A stretch of DNA of 7,745 bases from contig VSOD01000201.1 of NCBI GenBank assembly GCA_009774655.1, forward strand, positions 1 to 7,745, written 5' to 3'. The notes below the pieces were generated by a model that had not been told where the DNA came from, ran no database searches, and was given only the letters and a program-made list of their open reading frames with translations. Positions 5,424-7,745 of the stretch are shown here, in pieces. Source of the stretch: Lachnospiraceae bacterium. Lineage in GTDB: Bacteria; Bacillota_A; Clostridia; Lachnospirales; Lachnospiraceae. Made by a program: the position numbers and the translations under genes. The first letter of the stretch is position 1. Every line of letters starts with the position of its first letter.

Positions 5424-6695
5424 TGGATGCCACCGGGCGCAGGGAGTATGCCTACAACAGGAACTCGTGCCCGTGGGAAGGGGCAGGGATGATCTCCACT
5501 ACCGCATGACGGAGTATGCCTATGACGGGAACGGGAACCGGATAAGGGAGACCCGGTACGGCGGCAGGATCCGGTATGCCCATAACAGCATGGGCCTGGT
5601 ATGTGCCGTCACGGACCAGTGCGGCAATACGGAGACCTTCCGCTATGATAAGGAAGGACGGGAGACAGAGCATACGGACCGGAACGGCACGGTGACGGAG
5701 ACGAAGTATAACCTCTACGGGCAGCCGGTCCTGCAGTCCTGCACGGGTAAGGACGGGGAGCGGCAGGCCATGGGTACCTGGGAGTATGACTCCTTCGGGC
5801 AGCCCATAAAGGCCGTGGCAGGGGGATCCTGCTACACCTACGAATACCGTCCGGACGGGAAGCTGCTGAGGAAGTGGAGCAGCGGGAAGCTGGTGGAGGC
5901 TTGCACCTACTACCGGTACGGCAGCTTAAGGAGCCTGACGGACGTATCCGTGAGGTCATCACGAAGGGCGGGATAAAGACCACCTATGCCTATGATGAGG
6001 ACGGGAACATCAGCCGGCTGACCATCGGAGACGGGACGCAGGACGGCCTCCTTTATGACGCCTTCCTGTTCTATGACCTGAACGGGAACAGGGCAAAGAA
6101 GAGTGGGGAGAGGCTGCAGGTGGACGGGGAGCGGAGGAAGATGTCCGTCACCTTCCGGTATGACAGCATGAACCGCTTAACAGGAGAGGATCGGGAAGGC
6201 GCCGGGGAGCGGTATGCCTATGACCTGTGCGGGAACCGCCTTGCAAGGGAACAGTACCGGAAGGGCGCCGTTGACGTGGCGGAACAGTACCGGTATAATG
6301 AGAGAAATGAGATGACAGAGCGTACAGCGGCAGGGAGACGCACTGCCTACCGCTATGACTTGAACGGCAGCCTGGTGTCCGAGGAGGAAGGAGGCAGAAA
6401 GAGCGAATACCGTTATGACCTGCTGAACAGGCAGCAGGAGAATGCTTATGACGGGGAAGGATTGCGTGCCGGCTTGAGTGAGAATGGGAAAAAGAGTGTG
6501 TTCCTGTTCCATGACGGGGAGATCCTCTCGGAATGTGACGGGGAGGGTATGCCTGTCAGGAGGCATATCCATGGCGCTGGGCTGTCCCGTGTGCAGTCAT
6601 TGAAGGACAGCGCTTATCATGCGTACCGCTAGGATGAGCAGGGGAGTACTGTGTATATCACAGGAGCGGACAATGCGGCAGAGAACTGCTACCAA
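5423..6695 (+). pseudogene. Broken RHS repeat core fragment
   Basis: RHS (YD-repeat) sequence of the cell-surface or secreted toxin shell. It opens in one frame as MDATGRREYAYNRN, moves to a second frame before about 5500 (YRMTEYAYDGNGNRIRE, then FRYDKEGRE, YNLYGQPV, WEYDSFGQPI), and to a third at about 5925-5945 (DGRIREVITKGG, then YAYDEDGNISR, FYDLNGNRAKK, FRYDSMNRLTG, YAYDLCGNRLARE, YRYDLNGSLVSEE, FLFHDGEILSECD). At 6630-6632 a TAG interrupts AYHAYR-DEQGSTVYITG, and the homology stops at ENCYQ (6695), where the conserved YDAFG and the core tail should follow. About 420 codons survive of a protein that would normally have well over 1000, with no N-terminal part and no toxin. It has two frameshifts, an amber stop and two end truncations, so it is dead as a toxin but remains a homology source. 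GC content is clearly higher than in the flanking modules. Confidence 0.85.
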
Positions 6696-6773
6696 ATCTT
6701 ACTCCACTGGTCTCTACAACCATGTTTTCCAGATTGAGAGTGGTATTTAAAAAATTTTAGCATGACTTTATGT

Positions 6774-6848
6774 TTAAATGAGCCGGTCTAAATCAGACTC
6801 ATATATATTTTTGATATAGTCTAGCAGGCATTTGATCTTTTCGTTCAT
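6774..6848 (-). CDS. Minus-strand mini-ORF of 24 residues
   Basis: Read on the minus strand, ATG at 6848-6846 follows GAGGAAA (GAGG at 6862-6859) by ten bases. The product MNEKIKCLLDYIKNIYESDL ends DRLI at TAA (6776-6774). It is a single amphipathic helix with good protein-like composition and is the only credible minus-strand frame in the window. It may be the N-terminal remnant of a larger gene cut by deletion or a real micro-protein. The start codon lies inside a hairpin arm. Confidence 0.35.
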   Translation of the reverse strand: MNEKIKCLLDYIKNIYESDLDRLI

Positions 6849-6886
6849 ATGATTATTTCCTCGTAAATGAATTAATAACCATATGA
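6845..6886 (-). repeat. 13-bp inverted repeat around a minus-strand start site
   Basis: TCATATGATTATT at 6845-6857 and AATAACCATATGA at 6874-6886 pair with one mismatch over 13 bases around a 16-base loop. On the minus strand the ATG at 6848 is in one arm and the GAGG ribosome site in the loop, so the fold could hinder translation of the mini-ORF. Confidence 0.5.
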
Positions 6887-6925
6887 TATCGTGTATCATG
6901 TCCTATAAACAGGACTATAAAGTGA

Positions 6926-6950
6926 GACTAACAAGTTATTGACTAACACC
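6926..6950 (+). repeat. Direct GACTAAC repeats, TGACTAACACC shared with 1107-1117
   Basis: GACTAAC occurs at 6926-6932 and 6941-6947, start to start 15 bases. The second copy lies in TGACTAACACC (6940-6950), which is the exact reverse complement of GGTGTTAGTCA at 1107-1117. The two sites would thus form an inverted pair flanking nearly all of the toxin region. Confidence 0.4.
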
Positions 6951-7033
6951 AAAAGAATTAATCATTGCAGGTTATATATAAAAAGATAAATAATTTACTC
7001 ACCACACCGTAAAAATGAATACCAGCGACTCTA

Positions 7034-7068
7034 TAAATTCGCATAAACACTATGCTTTTGCGGATTTA
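7034..7068 (+). promoter_or_regulatory. Leader hairpin ahead of the DUF2971 gene
   Basis: TAAATTCGCA at 7034-7043 pairs with TGCGGATTTA at 7059-7068 (one G-T pair) with a 15-base loop. It ends 33 bases ahead of the ATG at 7102. It lacks a T-run on the plus strand and may be an mRNA leader structure or an operator; no function can be assigned. Confidence 0.35.
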
Positions 7069-7101
7069 GCATGAGGCGCAGAATATAGCCGGGAGGCATC
7101 C

Positions 7102-7745
7102 ATGATTCTATATAAATATATGTCACTAGAGCGAAAAAACTTTTGGACAGATTATAAGCTGCGTTTTACACAGCCAAGCGCATTCAATGATCCATTTGAA
7201 TGTCTTCCTTCCTATTCGTTTATTCCGGAACAGTTAATGCCCAAACATGCTGGTTTTGGAGAACTGGCGGCATTGTTTTATGGACTCGAAAAAGATTCTT
7301 CTCAGTTTAATGACGATACAGTAATCTTTTGCATGAGCCAGGTCTGGGATTCTGTTCTGATGTGGGCTCATTATGCTGACAGCCATAAAGGATTTGCAGT
7401 AGGTTTTGATATGTCACATCCTTTCTTTGATTTCGAGAAACCTTATGGAACGAGAAAAGTTAGATATTGTAAGAGCCGGCCCAAAAGTACTGAAATCAAT
7501 ATAATGGATGAGATGTATTATAAATTGGATGTCTGGAGCTATGAGCAGGAGTGGAGACTATGTAGAGACGTCTATAAAGCGGATGAAACAATAAATAACA
7601 ATATCTATTTATTCCGCATTCCCAAGGAGTCGATCAAAAGCGTCTATTTCGGAATATGTATGCCTGAGAATGAAAAAATGGATATGTACCAGAGGGTATT
7701 GCAGACAGGAATCCAATGCTATCAAGTAATGCGTAATTATCAGAC
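7102..7745 (+). CDS. DUF2971 family protein, 3' end beyond the window
   Basis: The gene starts at ATG 7102 with GGGAGG at 7091-7096, five bases upstream, and runs open for 214 codons to the window edge. The product begins MILYKYMSLERKNFW and continues LRFTQPSAFNDPFEC (residues 19-33), the hallmark of DUF2971. Further family marks are the segment IFCMSQVWDSVLMWAHYADS followed by HKGFAVGFD, then RKVRYCKSRP, and WSYEQEWRL near residue 150. It is soluble, with no signal peptide. The biochemical role of DUF2971 is not established to my knowledge; the genes are often found in variable chromosomal islands. It faces away from the RHS remnant, after a 400-base gap, so it is probably an independent unit. 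No clear promoter could be picked. Confidence 0.85.
   Translation, partial: MILYKYMSLERKNFWTDYKLRFTQPSAFNDPFECLPSYSFIPEQLMPKHAGFGELAALFYGLEKDSSQFNDDTVIFCMSQVWDSVLMWAHYADSHKGFAVGFDMSHPFFDFEKPYGTRKVRYCKSRPKSTEINIMDEMYYKLDVWSYEQEWRLCRDVYKADETINNNIYLFRIPKESIKSVYFGICMPENEKMDMYQRVLQTGIQCYQVMRNYQ

Larger units (their letters stand above)
6696..7101. other. Non-coding stretch downstream of the RHS core
   Basis: This AT-rich region begins with a 19-residue tail in a new frame (SYSTGLYNHVFQIESGI before TAA at 6748-6750), origin unknown, perhaps the end of a lost gene. It then holds the minus-strand mini-ORF at 6774-6848, a start-site hairpin (6845-6886), a small hairpin GTCCT-ATAAAC-AGGAC (6900-6915), two direct GACTAAC repeats (6926-6932 and 6941-6947), and a hairpin ahead of the DUF2971 gene (7034-7068). 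No larger gene is seen on either strand. Confidence 0.5.

Noticed and set aside
5452..6572. Three minus-strand open frames opposite the RHS core
   Set aside because: GC-rich RHS repeats leave the opposite strand open by chance; the products are Pro/Arg/Ser-rich without motifs.
6774..6805. Possible terminator with stem around TCT...AGACTC and a T-rich tail
   Set aside because: The stem needs a four-base bulge and is weak; these bases are better read as the end of the minus-strand mini-ORF.
1..7745. CRISPR array, tRNA or rRNA genes, retron or diversity-generating repeat
   Set aside because: No regularly spaced identical repeats, no cloverleaf with a TTCRA arm, no rRNA signatures and no reverse transcriptase motif were seen.

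Overview
The window looks like a piece of a Clostridia (Lachnospiraceae-type) gut Firmicute chromosome or integrated element. This rests on strong GGAGG Shine-Dalgarno sites, AT-rich single genes mixed with GC-rich RHS and element-cargo DNA, and an RHS core of the type ending in YYNPVVGRFLQED / YRGDGLNLYAYC. No rRNA, tRNA or CRISPR array was seen.

Layout. (1) 190-776: a compact GC-rich mini-operon of three overlapping or abutting small genes of the kind carried by clostridial integrative elements and prophages (small helical protein, DUF4406/DUF7768-like protein, second small helical protein cut short). (2) 769-1828: an orphan RHS toxin tip resembling a restriction-endonuclease-fold nuclease, fused to the end of that operon, then an AT-rich gene of unknown family in the immunity position. 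(3) 1829-2388: mostly non-coding debris plus a 5' remnant of an IS256-family insertion sequence. (4) 2374-3743: a second orphan module with the tail of the RHS core, a DPDG junction, an AHH-family nuclease toxin, and an Imm11 (DUF1629)-like immunity gene. (5) 3880-5234: a third, decayed copy of the RHS core tail that has lost its toxin, then a four-helix membrane protein with its own promoter and a tiny ORF. (6) 5366-6695: a 20-bp hairpin leading into a broken piece of RHS core with frameshifts, an amber stop and no toxin. (7) 6696-7101: non-coding DNA with hairpins, short repeats and a 24-codon minus-strand ORF. (8) 7102-end: a DUF2971 gene running off the window.

How it works together. This is best read as a polymorphic-toxin graveyard and cassette store. 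Swappable toxin tips with their immunity genes sit beside homologous stretches of RHS core. The intact immunity-type genes (1289-1828, 3198-3743, perhaps 4308-5003) all have good ribosome sites, while the toxin tips lack start codons with ribosome sites. This fits silent cassettes that can recombine with a full-length RHS gene elsewhere while immunity stays expressed. The IS256 remnant and several hairpin-guarded start sites point to repeated insertion and deletion at the locus. Family names come from recognising motifs by eye; no database search was run.
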